From positions 16,943,692-17,007,691 of the forward strand of contig CM018690.1 in assembly GCA_009363875.1 (NCBI GenBank): a stretch of DNA of 64,000 bases, given 5' to 3'. The notes beneath the pieces are model-generated. The model was not told the origin of the DNA. It ran no database searches and was given only the letters and a program-made list of their open reading frames with translations. Shown piece by piece: positions 35,640 through 46,863 of this stretch. Position 1 is the first letter of the stretch. Every line of letters begins with the position of its first letter. The translations under genes and the position numbers were made by a program. This stretch comes from Mikania micrantha (Eukaryota; Streptophyta; Magnoliopsida; Asterales; Asteraceae).

Positions 35640-35693
35640 GCAAGATCCTCTGACTCTGAGTCTGATTCAGAGCCCAAAAGAGATCTAGAACCC
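35640..35693 (+). pseudogene. Unrecognised ORF, segment 3
   Basis: After removal of the solo LTR and one GCAAG copy, the frame of segment 2 continues for 17 codons without a stop (RSSDSESDSEPKRDLEP), keeping the acidic/Ser-rich texture. It is then cut by the second family-2 LTR at 35694. A continuation after 42065 is possible but only ten codons long. Confidence 0.6.
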
Positions 35694-36796
35694 TGTCACA
35701 CCCCGAGACGGCGGGCTGGATCGGCTTTCCCGTCGGGCGGAAGGTTCTCGGGGCGCGATATGGTTGTGATAATCGAAATGATCAGATTGTTTACATGGCA
35801 CATGATATGTAATGAGAAATACTAACATGACATTTAATACATAGAATTACAAAGTTATATTACACAGTATGTGTTCATAATTTAACTAAGTAAATCTACT
35901 CAAAAAATCATATAATTTCTATCTTGTATCTGCACAAGATATACAAAAGAGATTCAGAGTGTCATCAAAAGTATATGCATCCAAAAGTAAGCTAGGTCTT
36001 CTAATAAGTCCTCTAGCTTAAGCCCTGATGATTTGGTGATTAAACATGTCTGTCACCTGAGAAAACATGCATTTAAAACAACAGTCAACACGAGGTTGGT
36101 GAGTTCATAAGTTTTAGTAAATATTCCCAATTCATGATATCACACACAAGTCTGGTTTTAAATTGATTTGCTTTATCACACATCAATGTCCTCTCCATAG
36201 TTACACCTACAGATAGGATATTGTCCAGTCAAGCATGCTTATATATAAGGCATACGTAGGGGACAAGCCCCAGCCGACATCCACCACACACTTGACAGAA
36301 CTCGATACCACCTGTATGGTAACTATGGATACCCATTTCATCTCACACATAAATCCCTAATTTTATTTTCTCCAATATTTAGAATAGAGACATAATTGTC
36401 TCTGTTATGTCATTCCTTACGAAGTAGCCCGGTCTGTAGATATCCCCCAACGATACCCATGAGATAGAGACTTAATCGTCTATGTAGCTGATCATTACTA
36501 ATTAGCCGAGAGTGTAAGATATCCCCAACGATATCTAGAGCAAGACTTAATAGTCTCTGTAGCTGATCATTACTGATTAGCCCGAAGTGAAAGATATCCC
36601 CCAACGATATCTACAGCAAGACATAATAGTCCCTGTGACTATCAGTACTGATCACCATTCATGCATAACAAACAATTTTTGCCATCAAAATATTAATTCT
36701 CATAACAATATTCAACTAAACATGTCATTTTATTTGTTATGAGTACATCCCACTCATATAGGTTTATTATCTGAAAAATAAATAACATCAAAATAT

Positions 36797-37546
36797 CTAA
36801 ACTCCAGTATTTGGTGGCGCAACACTAGAAGATGAATCAGCCTGCTCTGGTGGACCACCCCATGCACCGTGGTCATACTGTATATGTTCGGTGATGAGTG
36901 TCGATGCCTGCTCAGCTAAATCCCCACCTATGTTGGTTCCATCTATAGTCGTATTAGATAGTGCAATGGCCTCTTCGGCCCTTGCCTCGGCCATAGCCGC
37001 ACGTAGTTCTGTCTCCTGTTGTCGTGCCTCGGCCATAGTTGCACGGAATTCAGCCTCTTGCAGTCGGTTAGTGAGCTCAAAGATAGCATTTCGCATCATC
37101 TCCACATCTTCCACCAGATTCTCATGTAACTCGTCTGTACAAGCCAGCTCCTCTGTAAAACTCCTCCATTTTTTCATAATCCAATTGTTGCTTTCTAACA
37201 ATCCTGTGATTGCCCATGTTGCCTCGCGCATATTACGGATCTCTCGATCCATACGTGCCATGAATGCAGCAAACGCTTGCTCTAGCGGATATCCTAGAGC
37301 AGGTAATGTCCAAAGGCCAGTAGTAGAGGTAGTAGCATGTGGAGGAGGCACTCTCTCCTCGCGTACCCAGCTACGGATAAGGTCAGGGAACCACTGCCAA
37401 TAATGGCTGCTCCCTCTGGGTCTAATGTGAGTATCCACACCATGGTGGATAGTATCATCCACTGGCTTCAGTTTCCTTTTCTTAGCTGCCTGAATTTCCA
37501 CAACTTGTGGCTCCTCATCATGAATGCGCTTAGACGATGATGCCAT
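36797..37546 (-). CDS. Leader ORF of family-1 element (coiled-coil protein, copy B)
   Basis: 249 residues from the Met of MASSSKRIHDEEP; the frame is open 14 codons further upstream, but MASSS is shared with the counterpart at 58739-59383. A basic nuclear-signal-like AAKKRKLK lies at about 20-27. A Trp-rich segment (HYWQWFPDLIRSWVREE, about 45-61) follows. A long coiled coil covers about 130-195, with an internal duplication (ATMAEARQQETELRAAMAEA). The acidic tail is about 225-249. It sits between primer site and the place where gag would start. I know no described function. The frame is intact although gag-pol has gone. Confidence 0.65.
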   Translation of the reverse strand: MASSSKRIHDEEPQVVEIQAAKKRKLKPVDDTIHHGVDTHIRPRGSSHYWQWFPDLIRSWVREERVPPPHATTSTTGLWTLPALGYPLEQAFAAFMARMDREIRNMREATWAITGLLESNNWIMKKWRSFTEELACTDELHENLVEDVEMMRNAIFELTNRLQEAEFRATMAEARQQETELRAAMAEARAEEAIALSNTTIDGTNIGGDLAEQASTLITEHIQYDHGAWGGPPEQADSSSSVAPPNTGV

Positions 37547-37668
37547 ATCTGTTACATAACACTTATGTATAAATACTATACAAAACATGATTGTATAAGC
37601 AAATGTGTCTAATGTCTAACAGTTATAGTCTAAGTCTACTAATGCAAACCTAGTTCGCTATAACCAAT

Positions 37669-37681
37669 GGCTCTGATTCCA
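37669..37681 (-). promoter_or_regulatory. Primer binding site, initiator tRNA-Met (one mismatch)
   Basis: The - strand TGGAATCAGAGCC begins three bases inside the LTR edge. The canonical form in the young copy is TGGTATCAGAGCC. Confidence 0.85.
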
Positions 37682-37684
37682 ATC

Positions 37685-40258
37685 TGTCACACCCCCAAAT
37701 TTCAACTAACGGAATCTTTCCATTTAGGGTGTGACAAACCAGGATCTCAGTCATTAGACACAGCGAAAGACCTCTGTATGCTTTTAAACATAATTCAGTC
37801 TTAATTTGTAAAATCAAAGTTTAACATTGCGGAAGCGTTTGAAAATCAATAACCAAATGAAACAGTTGCAAAACCGTAAATACAATGTTTAATGTTTTAA
37901 ATCAACAATCAAATAAACTTTATGCATGAGACTCAACGTCCTAGTCCCTGCTTGTCATTGCTTGTGCCTTAGTGTCCTGAGAAAATATGTAAATCAAGTC
38001 AACACAAAGGTTGGTGCATACACAGGTTTGAATCAGTAATCACAAGGTTTGAACAACTGTTTGAAAAGTAATGTTTGCAGATAACATAATCACACATTGC
38101 ATAGTCATGATAGCTAGTCATTGTACTATTTACATAAGTGGTTGACACCGAAGCTGACTGTTGCATGCTATTGCATGTTTTGCCTTTCCACTATTGTCTA
38201 ACACAAACAATAAAAATGTTGAATTGGCTAGTTAAACACTTGCGTAGATCCCATCTACCAAGTGAGGTTTTTCAAACCCAATAGATCTATCTTCAACTAT
38301 CACGCTTTGCACTACGTCAAACTAAACGGTTCGATATGTAAGGACTTTGAGTGTTATGTGCACACTTATAGTAAACATCTAACTCATGCAAGTGATATGT
38401 ATCCAAAATCCTTTTTTTGCACATGTTTTCTCCCCCAAAGCAGTAAAATGTAAAAAGGGGTCGTGTACGCACCTGATAATGCTAATTGAATGATCAAATG
38501 TTACTGAATTCTCGTAGACAATCTTCTACGGAGAATCTGTGTCATTACAATAACGTCGCGTTATTCGTAATGTCAAATCGTGTTTGTGGTCTCATACGTG
38601 TTAACACACGTATATTAAGTTATTTGAAACGTTCATACGAAAGCACGTATAGTTTCGAATTTGTTTGTTTAAATTGTATAAGTATGTCGTTTAAACACGC
38701 GTAATTATATGCGACTATGATATCGAGTCAAAATGTAAATTTTATCATTCTAATTTGTTCGGGATTAAATTCTGGTTCCAACGCAATTCGAACGGATTAA
38801 ATCGGATTTAAAACGAATGATTTATGATTAAAATACAAAAATTGGTTTTTAAATCAAAAACCAGTGGAAGTAGGGTTCGAACCCCCAACCTCCCACTCCA
38901 ATCCCATACATGTCACCACTCCGGCCAGCTAGGCTATCGCATCAGATTTCCTTTTTAAATTCTTTTAACCATTAACTCACTGTGTTCCCTTTTGTTAGAC
39001 TAATCGAACCAATTGATTTCAAATCAGCCCCAATTCGTTTTAAATCAAACCCCAAACCATAGGAGTTTTGTTCCAGAGATTCAAACAACTCTATAGAGGG
39101 TTTTAATTTGGATTTTGGTTTAGTTTTTATGTTCAAATGAATCCCAAACGAGTTCAATTTCGAACTACCCAACCCTCGGCCCAAGAACTTCGAATTCAAA
39201 CTTGTTAGTCCTTGAATTCATAGGGCTTTTTATCCTTGGAAAAAATCGAAACTACCTGTACATTTTAAATTGAGTTTCACGCTCGTTTGTACCAAAACCC
39301 CCAAACCGTTTTAACTCAAAAGCCCTAATAATCGAACTAATACAATTCGCTATGATTTAATAAAATTGATAGAGGGTTTTCAATCAATAGAGAGTTCCGA
39401 AACTCTCTATAATGTTTGATTCGATTTCTAAACTCGTTTACATAGAAACCCCTAAATCGTTTGGTGTTAAGAACCCTAGAATTTGATCTCATAAAATTCG
39501 TTATGATTTGATAAATTTAACTTAGGGGTTTACTTTAACAGGGCATTCCGAAGCTGTGCTTACGTTTAATTAGATTTTCGAATTCATTTTGTTCGAAATC
39601 CCCAATTCGATCTTAATCCCTAGGAATCGAAATCATATAATTCGATGTTAAGACATGAAATTAACATATGGGTTTGCTTATTCGGCCTGTTTAGGTTGTT
39701 TAGAGGTGAGTTTTTACCTGATTTGATCTCTAATCGAAGTGATTCAACTTGTAGCTCAACCCTCGGCCGACTCTCGATCTAATTCGTCAATTCACAGCTT
39801 CTGAGGTTGAATTGGTTTTTATAATAGACCCTAATGATGCCGATTCAGTGTTTTGAAGTCTCAATTTCATGATTTTTGATCGAATTGTAAGGATCTTATA
39901 GCCACAAGTGACAGTTTCGACATTTTGGTTAATTATCTCATTTAATTTGATCATTATGGTGTCAATAACAACTGATAACCATTGCTAATCATCAATACAT
40001 GTTTTATTACTGATTAATTTGTGTAATTATGATGTTTTAATATAAATTTCAATTTTTCCTTTGTTTTTCACTCGAATTTTAACTTTAAAAGTCAAAATTG
40101 CACATTTTGTGTAATTTTATCATTAATTTTCCTAATTTAAATGTTTATAAACTTGTTTTGTTCAATTCCAACTATTCTAGTTTGATATTATATGATTTCG
40201 TATAGTTTCTATTAACTTTTTGGTTAGTGGAGTTAATCCGAAATGCCGGATTGTCACA
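37685..40258 (-). repeat. Family-1 LTR (copy B)
   Basis: 2,574 bp, TGTCACACCCCCAAATTTCA to CCGGATTGTCACA. It has no TGGGCC array at its U3 end. Confidence 0.92.
38862..38940 (-). other. tRNA-like Pol III promoter module in LTR (copy B)
   Basis: The - strand has A-box-like CCTAGCTGGCCGGAGTGGTG and B box GGTTCGAACCC. Same LTR position as in the other copies. Confidence 0.55.
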
Positions 40259-41836
40259 ATTATTATATGATAATAAGATTAAACCCTTATTATCTAGAAA
40301 GCATGATACTTGAATTAACGTACCAAAGCTTTTTAATGAATAAAAGAGTTTAGCATGTTTCTCAGCCCCGCATTTAAAATCAAAAGATTAGAAAACGGGG
40401 CATATGAACTCACCTTGTTGTTGTAGTGGTTGACTAAAACTCAAGAAATGCACGCGCTCACTGTTGTCGTACTGATGTTGTATTTACAGTCCTGTGTTTG
40501 ATTAAATGTTATATGAGTTATGTTCCCTTATTTGATTGTTCTTTTTGAAATCTGAGTTGTTAACTGAGTTCGTGTAGTGAAAACGACCTATTCTTGTGAT
40601 TTTCGTAAAAATGGGTCATGCTAATGGGTGTTCACCCGAATGGCTCATTCTCCCGACTCATTCTCCCGGCTCATTCTTCTGGCCATTCGCCCGAACGGGT
40701 TTCAGCCATGGGAGAAGACGACTTCGAGTTTTAGTCGTATATATAGTCGTTTTGAGTGGGTTTATGTGAGTAACCTCATTTAAAAGGTGTATGGGTCGAA
40801 AAAGAGATGTTTAAAACCGGTTAAAACTGTGGTTGTGTCGGCTGTGTAGAAAACCCTAAAATCCGAACCTTCTCTCTAGAATTTCGTCCAACCGAGCTTG
40901 TTTCGGGTTAGATCTTCTGTACTTCCTTATTCTACTCGTTGAGAGGGTCGTTTAGTCACCAAGAACACGAAATTTGGTGGTGGTTTGCTATGGTGGAGTG
41001 TTGAAGTAGCTTAGAGAGAGAGTAGAGAGAGAGAACGAATTTCTTGAGTGAGAGAGAAAAGTGATCAGCCAAAAATGAAGAAGAAGGAGAAAGAAATGGG
41101 GTTTTATACCCCGGGTGTTTACCCGCGTGTTCGGGTTCGATCGGTTCCGTTAACTTACGATATTATGTTAATTATGTATCGTTTTAGTAAGAATAGTTTA
41201 ATTTAATTTCTTTTTAGGTTGTAATTCCTAATAAATATATTTTTTTTATTTTAATTATTTTAAGGTTCGTAATCGTTTATTTTTGTCGTTTCGTCAGAAA
41301 ACGTAACTTACGCGCGTTTTCGTACAGAGCGCTAACTGTACGAATACGATCGTACGTTTCACTTTCTGATTTGGTTTTCTATGTTTCAGTTGCCATTCAG
41401 AACGTTAAACTCACAGATACGTTTGTGTGAATCGTCACCCACACAAACACTCTATCAGTTCATCGTTCGTAACCGATACTGAACTCTTGTTAGAATTGTA
41501 CATTCTCACAGACGGACTCAACTAATCCTAACTGCTTTCACATTGTTATGAATAGTTTCACATTGTTTTCTCACTGAATTGTCAGCCATATGTTTCCTGT
41601 TATTTGTGAAAATCAGACCGCAACCGATTGTATTTGTCATTTATTTCCACACTGTTATTTTACATGTATTGTTGTATATTTATATTTCAATTCTCATCGA
41701 AATACATACAACTGTTAATTGTTTCCACTGAATAGTTATCACACACCATTTATCACCTAGTATTTACACACAGTTACGAGTGAATGTACACATATCGTAC
41801 GGATTTTACCGGACGGCAAGGTACCAGTCATCACAA

Positions 41837-42451
41837 GTAGGTTTTAGTATATAATCCTTCACTTGTTAGTTAGCAAATCACGAATGAGTGCTTGAGCTAA
41901 GTGTTGTAAACTTAACAGTTGAATGCAATATACCTTGATCTTGAATTTATAATTGCTTTATGTATTTTGCTTCAATCTGTTTTGCAAATCAAGTTGATAG
42001 AATTTCCGCATCTATCAAGTTTGTAGAAGATAACTTTTGAAAGTGTTGTGTAAGTTACATAACCCGATCCAACAAATAGCACACTAGTTTACATGTGAAC
42101 ATCCTACGATCGCAAGTGAAGTAATGTTAATTACATGTATTATTTCTTATTTTTCGATAATGCCTTTTGAATTACAACCGGAGGCAAGAACCTTTACATC
42201 CGAATTTATATTTAGTTTTACACAAAGAAAATGTTATATTTGAATACAGAAACATTAAAGAATCTTACATGCATATAATTATTCAATCAAAGTAATTACG
42301 TAGAAAGTAATCAACTTGGATACTCTTGAAAATGATTACTCTTTCATATTAAACATTTTGTGTACGTACAATTTGTTTAATCGGATAAGATCAAAACTTG
42401 ATTTAAAACATAAATTGTTTACATGATCTTGTTCATTTGATTGATCTCTAT
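41837..42451. other. Unassigned, probable LTR debris
   Basis: A/T-rich, no coding signal. The part 41900-42060 has the look of a copia LTR end, but no boundary could be fixed. Confidence 0.35.
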
Positions 42452-43093
42452 TAGAGATGAGCATAATATAATCATAATCAAAATTTAACTAATAACCACC
42501 CTAATTTATAACAGATTTTAACCAAAACCAACTTTAACCGACGGTTATGGTTAAGCTAAACCATTAACCGACCTATTCGGTTGTGATTATGGTTAAGTTA
42601 AGAAATAGACCGACTTTAACCTATCCGAGCCGATAATTGAATATTTGTATTTTGCTTTTTAATATTTCTAGGAGTGTGTGTGTATGTGTGTGTGTTTCTT
42701 ATTCTTTTTCCAAGAAATTATGATTTAAATCAAGTATAAAATGTGAGCTATAACTTTTTATTATATGAACAAATCATGGTTACATGTGAGACTAAATATA
42801 TTATGAGATGAGTTGATGTACACATGGTTCTTACTTTTGTTCACTAATCTTTAGTCACTGCAAAGTCATATGAGTTTCACTTAGTTATAATCAATATATC
42901 CTTAATTCTCCGGCTTATTTACAAGTTTTTCTTAGTTTTTAAGAAATTTTATTACTAACCAAACTAAAACCGAACCAAAATCGGTGGTTAAACGATTAAT
43001 TGGTTATGGATACGATTTAGAATTTACCTAAACATCGGTTTTGGTTATGGAAATGGTCATAATCGCACCAAACCGCACCATGCACACCCTGTA
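42452..43093. mobile_element. hAT-like non-autonomous element
   Basis: The ends TAGAGATGAGCAT and ATGCACACCCTGTA are imperfect inverted repeats. The interior carries inverted ACCGAAC/GGTTATGG-type words (ACCGACGGTTATGGTTAAG; AATCGGTGGTTAAACG) around an A/T-rich centre. No exact TSD. It lies within or beside the copia LTR. Confidence 0.55.
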
Positions 43094-43270
43094 TACTTTG
43101 TTTAGGATATGAAAAACTAGACCCCTTATTTCTCCAATCCCACCATATATAATACATATTTATTGTTTAAATCCTTAGAAAGTAAAAGCATTTACATAAA
43201 TTATCTAAAACTTAATTAAAATAAATTATGGATATATGAAATATGTGTGTGTATAGATTGAATTCCAACA
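43094..43270 (-). repeat. Copia LTR, outer part
   Basis: On the - strand the LTR begins TGTTGGAATTCAATC at 43270, immediately after a purine-rich tract (43271-43286, AAGATGGGGGAGGAT on the - strand). Its far end to the left is hidden by the hAT-like insertion. Confidence 0.65.
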
Positions 43271-43286
43271 ATCCTCCCCCATCTTA
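43271..43286 (-). promoter_or_regulatory. Copia polypurine tract
   Basis: The - strand AAGATGGGGGAGGAT directly precedes TGTTGG. This PPT-LTR junction is a frequent copia arrangement. Confidence 0.75.
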
Positions 43287-43806
43287 ATAATATCTAGGAT
43301 CAACACGAACAATCATAATCAAGCTTATGCATAAATGAAATATTATATAGATTGGATTTCAAAATAGTGTATTATACGTTTCAAATATTCAAATATCAAA
43401 GTGTCACAATGATTGAACCTATTCAATTCATCTAAATACTTGAAGATAATACACACATAAGTTCATAATTCTGCAGTTCTAACTTGACACAATATTTTAC
43501 TAGCTTATGTCACATTCTTCAAAGAGTATATCAAAGCCAAGTCCTAGTCTTTTGAAGCATAAAAACTTCATACTCTTACATGTAGTTATTATTTTGCACA
43601 TGTAGATGCAATTACCAAAGAACTATTAAGTAATTACATTTCAACATCCTTTATCTTGCAATTTAGACACATACCTTTGGATGATAATATTGTGTTCCCA
43701 TATTTTCATGACAAGCCTTCCACATTGAATTCAATATTTAATGTTGCATTAAATGAGAATTGGGGTATCTTGATATTAAATATTAAGAAATAGACTTCAG
43801 ACTCAT

Positions 43807-44503
43807 TCATATAGTTGATTTATTTATGAGGTCTTTTCCTAACACTTTTGTTAAATGATCAGCCATATTTTGTGGATATTTTATAAGCTCAACACTTATT
43901 ATTCCATTCATGATTAATTCCTTAACCATATTATGTCTAACACATAAATGTCTTGATTTTCCATTATACATTTGACTATATTCTTTAGCTAGTGTTACAG
44001 AACTATCACATCTTATTGACATAGGTGACACATGTTTAGGCCATAGTGGAATATCATATAACAAATTTCTTAACCAGTCAACTTCTTTTCCAACAATAGT
44101 TAATACTAAAAATTCAGACTCCATTGTAGAGTTTGTGATACAATTTTTTTTCTTAGAAGCCCAAGCAATTGCACCTTTATTTTGTAGAAATACCCATCCA
44201 TTAGTGGACGAATTATCTTCTAAATTTGTTATACAATTTGCATCTAAAAATACTTGCAGAATATAAGGTGAACCTGAATAACACAAACCATATTTTATAG
44301 TACACTTTAGGTACTTAAACAATGTATTCACAACCCTAGTGATGTGAACTTGGATTACTTGTGTATCCGCTCAATCTTTTCACTGCATTTGTTATATTTC
44401 AGGTCTTGTACTAGCAAGAACATACATCCAACATACAATTGCCATAGAATACTCCAACTGAAATTAGGAAACTTTGATCGAGCATAATTCTAATGTTTGG
44501 ATC
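43807..44503 (-). pseudogene. Copia Pol remnant (end of RT region and RNase H)
   Basis: The 174-residue frame 43807-44331 is the Ty1/copia RNase H. Visible are FLDANCITNLEDNSSTNGWV (first Asp region), KGAIAWASKKKNC, NSTMESEF (catalytic Glu in MESE), IRCDSSVTLAKE and the end NMADHLTKVLGKDLI. Upstream, 44332-44503 still matches the end of the RT region (the usual TRPDI and RLSGYTSNP motifs) but with stops and frame changes. It is cut at 44504 by another LTR. In intact elements this protein degrades the RNA template during reverse transcription. It is broken here: no protease, integrase or RT core. Confidence 0.85.
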
Positions 44504-45319
44504 TGTCACACCCCCTGCGCCGCATGCGGAATCCACGGCGCGGTGACGAACAATGGTTGAATCATATACAAGTATTGAAAGAAGAACAACCACAATATTG
44601 TTTACAAAATAGGACCCAAAAATATCTAACTACCAAAAGAATAACAACTACATACGCAAAAATATTGTTTACAAAATAAAACTTAGACAAGACAATTAAA
44701 CAAACAGGATTAAGTGAGTTTCTAATTCATCCTATGTTGTCCCTGTACTGCTCTAAACCTGATAACCTGAAACACGTGAAAAATAACTGTCAACTACAGA
44801 AGTAGTTGTTGAGAACAATAGATTTAACATTTGAAATAATGAATCTGCAAATGTAAACATATGTATAAAACATTTGTATAAACAAGTCATGGATAATGGC
44901 AACACAAACTATCATCAAGTAAGAATAACGTGTGCAAACAGTCAAATGACTGTCTACTAGAAAAGCCAACATATAATCAAGTCCCAAATTACATTTCAAG
45001 TCAGAAAACTAGTTAGCAAACGCATTCAACACAAGTAGTACTAACAAGTTTACTCAAAAGACAACTCCGTGTTGACATAACCCGGTCAATATGACCTATG
45101 CTGGTAAAGTTAATTAGCAGCAAATCCATATTACCGTAACGCATCCAATCTGTAGTTAGGGTTTAAAACATATTTAAACACTGACCACAGTCTTGGCGTA
45201 ACCAAAACGTGTCCCGCTTTCCCTTGTTGTGATCACCCAGTACTAACGTTATAGGATTAAGAATAAAATTGAATAAACGTGTCTTGATGTGTATAAGCTT
45301 GTTCATAATGATTAACACC

Positions 45320-45540
45320 ATGACATTTTGTTGTTATTAAGATTGAATAAACGTTTAACTTGATTGAATACTTGATTTGAAACCATGATTGAATCTCTTG
45401 TTTTGAAAACCATTGATTGACTACCTTGAGTTAAAAACCTTTGTTTGAATCTCATGAATGAATACCTTGTTTGAAAACCCTTAATTGAATTCTGTGAATA
45501 GTGTCCTTGTATAATAACAAGGTTTGAAACATAATATTTA
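45320..45540. repeat. Degenerate GATTGAAT-CTTGTTTGAAA tandem repeat
   Basis: About eight loosely related units of 25-30 bp with TTGATTGAATACCTTG, ATTGAATCTCTTGTTTTGAA and similar words. Confidence 0.6.
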
Positions 45541-46329
45541 TTTGAAAACACAAGTTTATAGTAAAAGAGTTTATTAAATTTATTCTTTAAAAGTGTTTAA
45601 CATTTCTAAAACCATTTTGCGTAAAACAGTTGTAAAACAGTTTAGAAAATCCTTTTATAAAACATTTTTGTAAAAAGGTGTTTAACAATTGACACATCCT
45701 ATAAAACAATTGATAAATCCTTTAGAATACTAGATAATTCCTTTAAAAATAGTTGAGAAATCCCTTGGATGTGTAAAGTAAACCTTTGATTGTTGTAAAA
45801 GTGTAATGAATCCTGTATATGAAATGTGATAGTATAAAGATTGTTTGGTCACATGTTCCACCCCAAAATAATTGTAAAACAATAAGAGGGGCTAATGTTC
45901 TCACCTGACAGTAGTAGACTCTGATCCTGTACAAGTAACAAGAAACAAGACCTCTAAATGATTCCTATATCATTGTAATCATACATATAATAAAAGCTTT
46001 AATTTATGATGTTTTAAACTTTGATTGATTGACCAACTTATGTTAACTTGTTAATAAACCTTTCTTTGTGTATCTTGTTCTTATGTACAAAAGTATTAGG
46101 TTACTTGAAAGCCTTGATTGATTTCTTGAAATGATGATTGTCTTATGATTCAAAAGTATGTGTCATGTTGCATTATGCTTGAAGTTTTACATGCATGATT
46201 GTAACATGTGTTTTATGAATGTTGTTATTCTTTATTCACATGATTTCCTTGATATGATTGTGAATTGTGTTCTTATGATAATCACATATGTAAGAATAGC
46301 ATACAAGACCACCTTACAATGTCCAAGAC

Positions 46330-46420
46330 TTAACCGATTTCCACATCTCACCCATCGATACTATCAATATCGATGGGTGTTTGTGATTGATTTCCACGAT
46401 CAATTAATCGGTTTATCCAG
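46330..46420. repeat. Imperfect hairpin
   Basis: TTAACCGATTTCCACATCTC and CACCCATCGATA are matched inverted by TATCGATGGGTG and a diverged GATTTCCACGATCAATTAATCGGTT. It could form a strong hairpin in transcripts of either strand. Confidence 0.6.
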
Positions 46421-46601
46421 CCTTTCATATACCTATGACCTTATTGTGTTCAGTATTGCTGGTTTTATGAATTGACAAAGGCTTGCATGGTTGTTCTCCT
46501 TGAAGTTAAGCTCGTTTAAGAACAAGGCATTGCCCATCAATATTAACACTATTAATGGGCTTAAGTTCGATGAACAGTCATCGTTTTTGACCAACATCTA
46601 T

Positions 46602-46863
46602 TATCACACCACCAAATTCCCACATGCGGTGTCAGACCGCATGGGTGTGACGTGGCCAGAATCACAGCTCTCGGTCTTATAGAACGACTCTATATGCATT
46701 TGAATAAACTCATGTTTAACAAAATCAACTGTTTAATAATACATTCAGAGGAAATACAATTGTTTAAGCAGCGGAATTAAAATAGTTTAAAATGCAGCGG
46801 AAAATGAAAGCGACTGACACTACATTGTTTGTTACACATCATAAGAAATAAATTGTTTGTTCC
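46602..46863 (-). mobile_element. LTR fragment, family 4
   Basis: It begins TATCACACCACCAAATTCCC, then a CATGCGG-TGTCAGA-CCGCATG hairpin, GTGTGACGTGGCCAGAATCA and CTCTATATGCATTTGAATAA. This parallels the first 120 bp of family-1 LTRs (GACGTGACAAACCAGGATCT, CTCTATATGA). It is cut at 46864 by the Athila-like element. Confidence 0.55.

Larger units (their letters stand above)
36771..40258 (-). mobile_element. Partial family-1 element: leader ORF plus one LTR
   Basis: It has a family-1 LTR (37685-40258), a primer site and the leader ORF, but no gag-pol and no second LTR. The right side of the LTR is followed by ATTAT (40259-40263), and ATTAT also occurs at 36766-36770, 26 bp beyond the leader stop codon. 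If this is a real duplication the element inserted in truncated form. In A/T-rich DNA the match may be chance, and later deletion of the left part is equally possible. Confidence 0.75.
35694..41836 (-). mobile_element. Family-2 LTR, second copy, with nested insertion
   Basis: It starts TGTCACACCCCGAGACGGCG and matches the 31476 copy in several blocks: CGGGCGGAAGGTTCTCGGGG; GTCACCTGAGAAA-CATG; CTCAGCCCCGCATTT near 40360; and GTTTCGTCAGAA-ACGT...TTTCACTTTCTGATT near 41290-41370. Family-1 sequence at 36771-40258 interrupts it. The right end is uncertain. ATCACA at 41836 is one candidate. Alternatively AACCC at 42061-42065 equals the five bases before 35694 and would place the end at 42060, but the LTR would then end in ACAT. 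Confidence 0.7.
44504..46601 (-). mobile_element. LTR-like sequence, family 3
   Basis: It starts TGTCACACCCCCTGCGCCGC, similar in style to families 1 and 2 but otherwise different. It interrupts the copia remnant. Internal blocks (CACCTGA, a run of GATTGAATACCTTG-like words at 45320-45540, and AATAAGAGGGGCTAATGTTC near 45880) resemble the LTR layout of family 1. I could not place the right end, so the end given is the start of the next recognisable piece. Confidence 0.45.

Noticed and set aside
36891..37403. 170-codon + strand frame opposite the leader ORF
   Set aside because: Ala/Ser-rich mirror of the coiled coil. The - strand has the conserved MASSS start and correct position.
44499..44503. 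GGATC as TSD of the family-3 LTR
   Set aside because: No second GGATC at a plausible right end before 46864.
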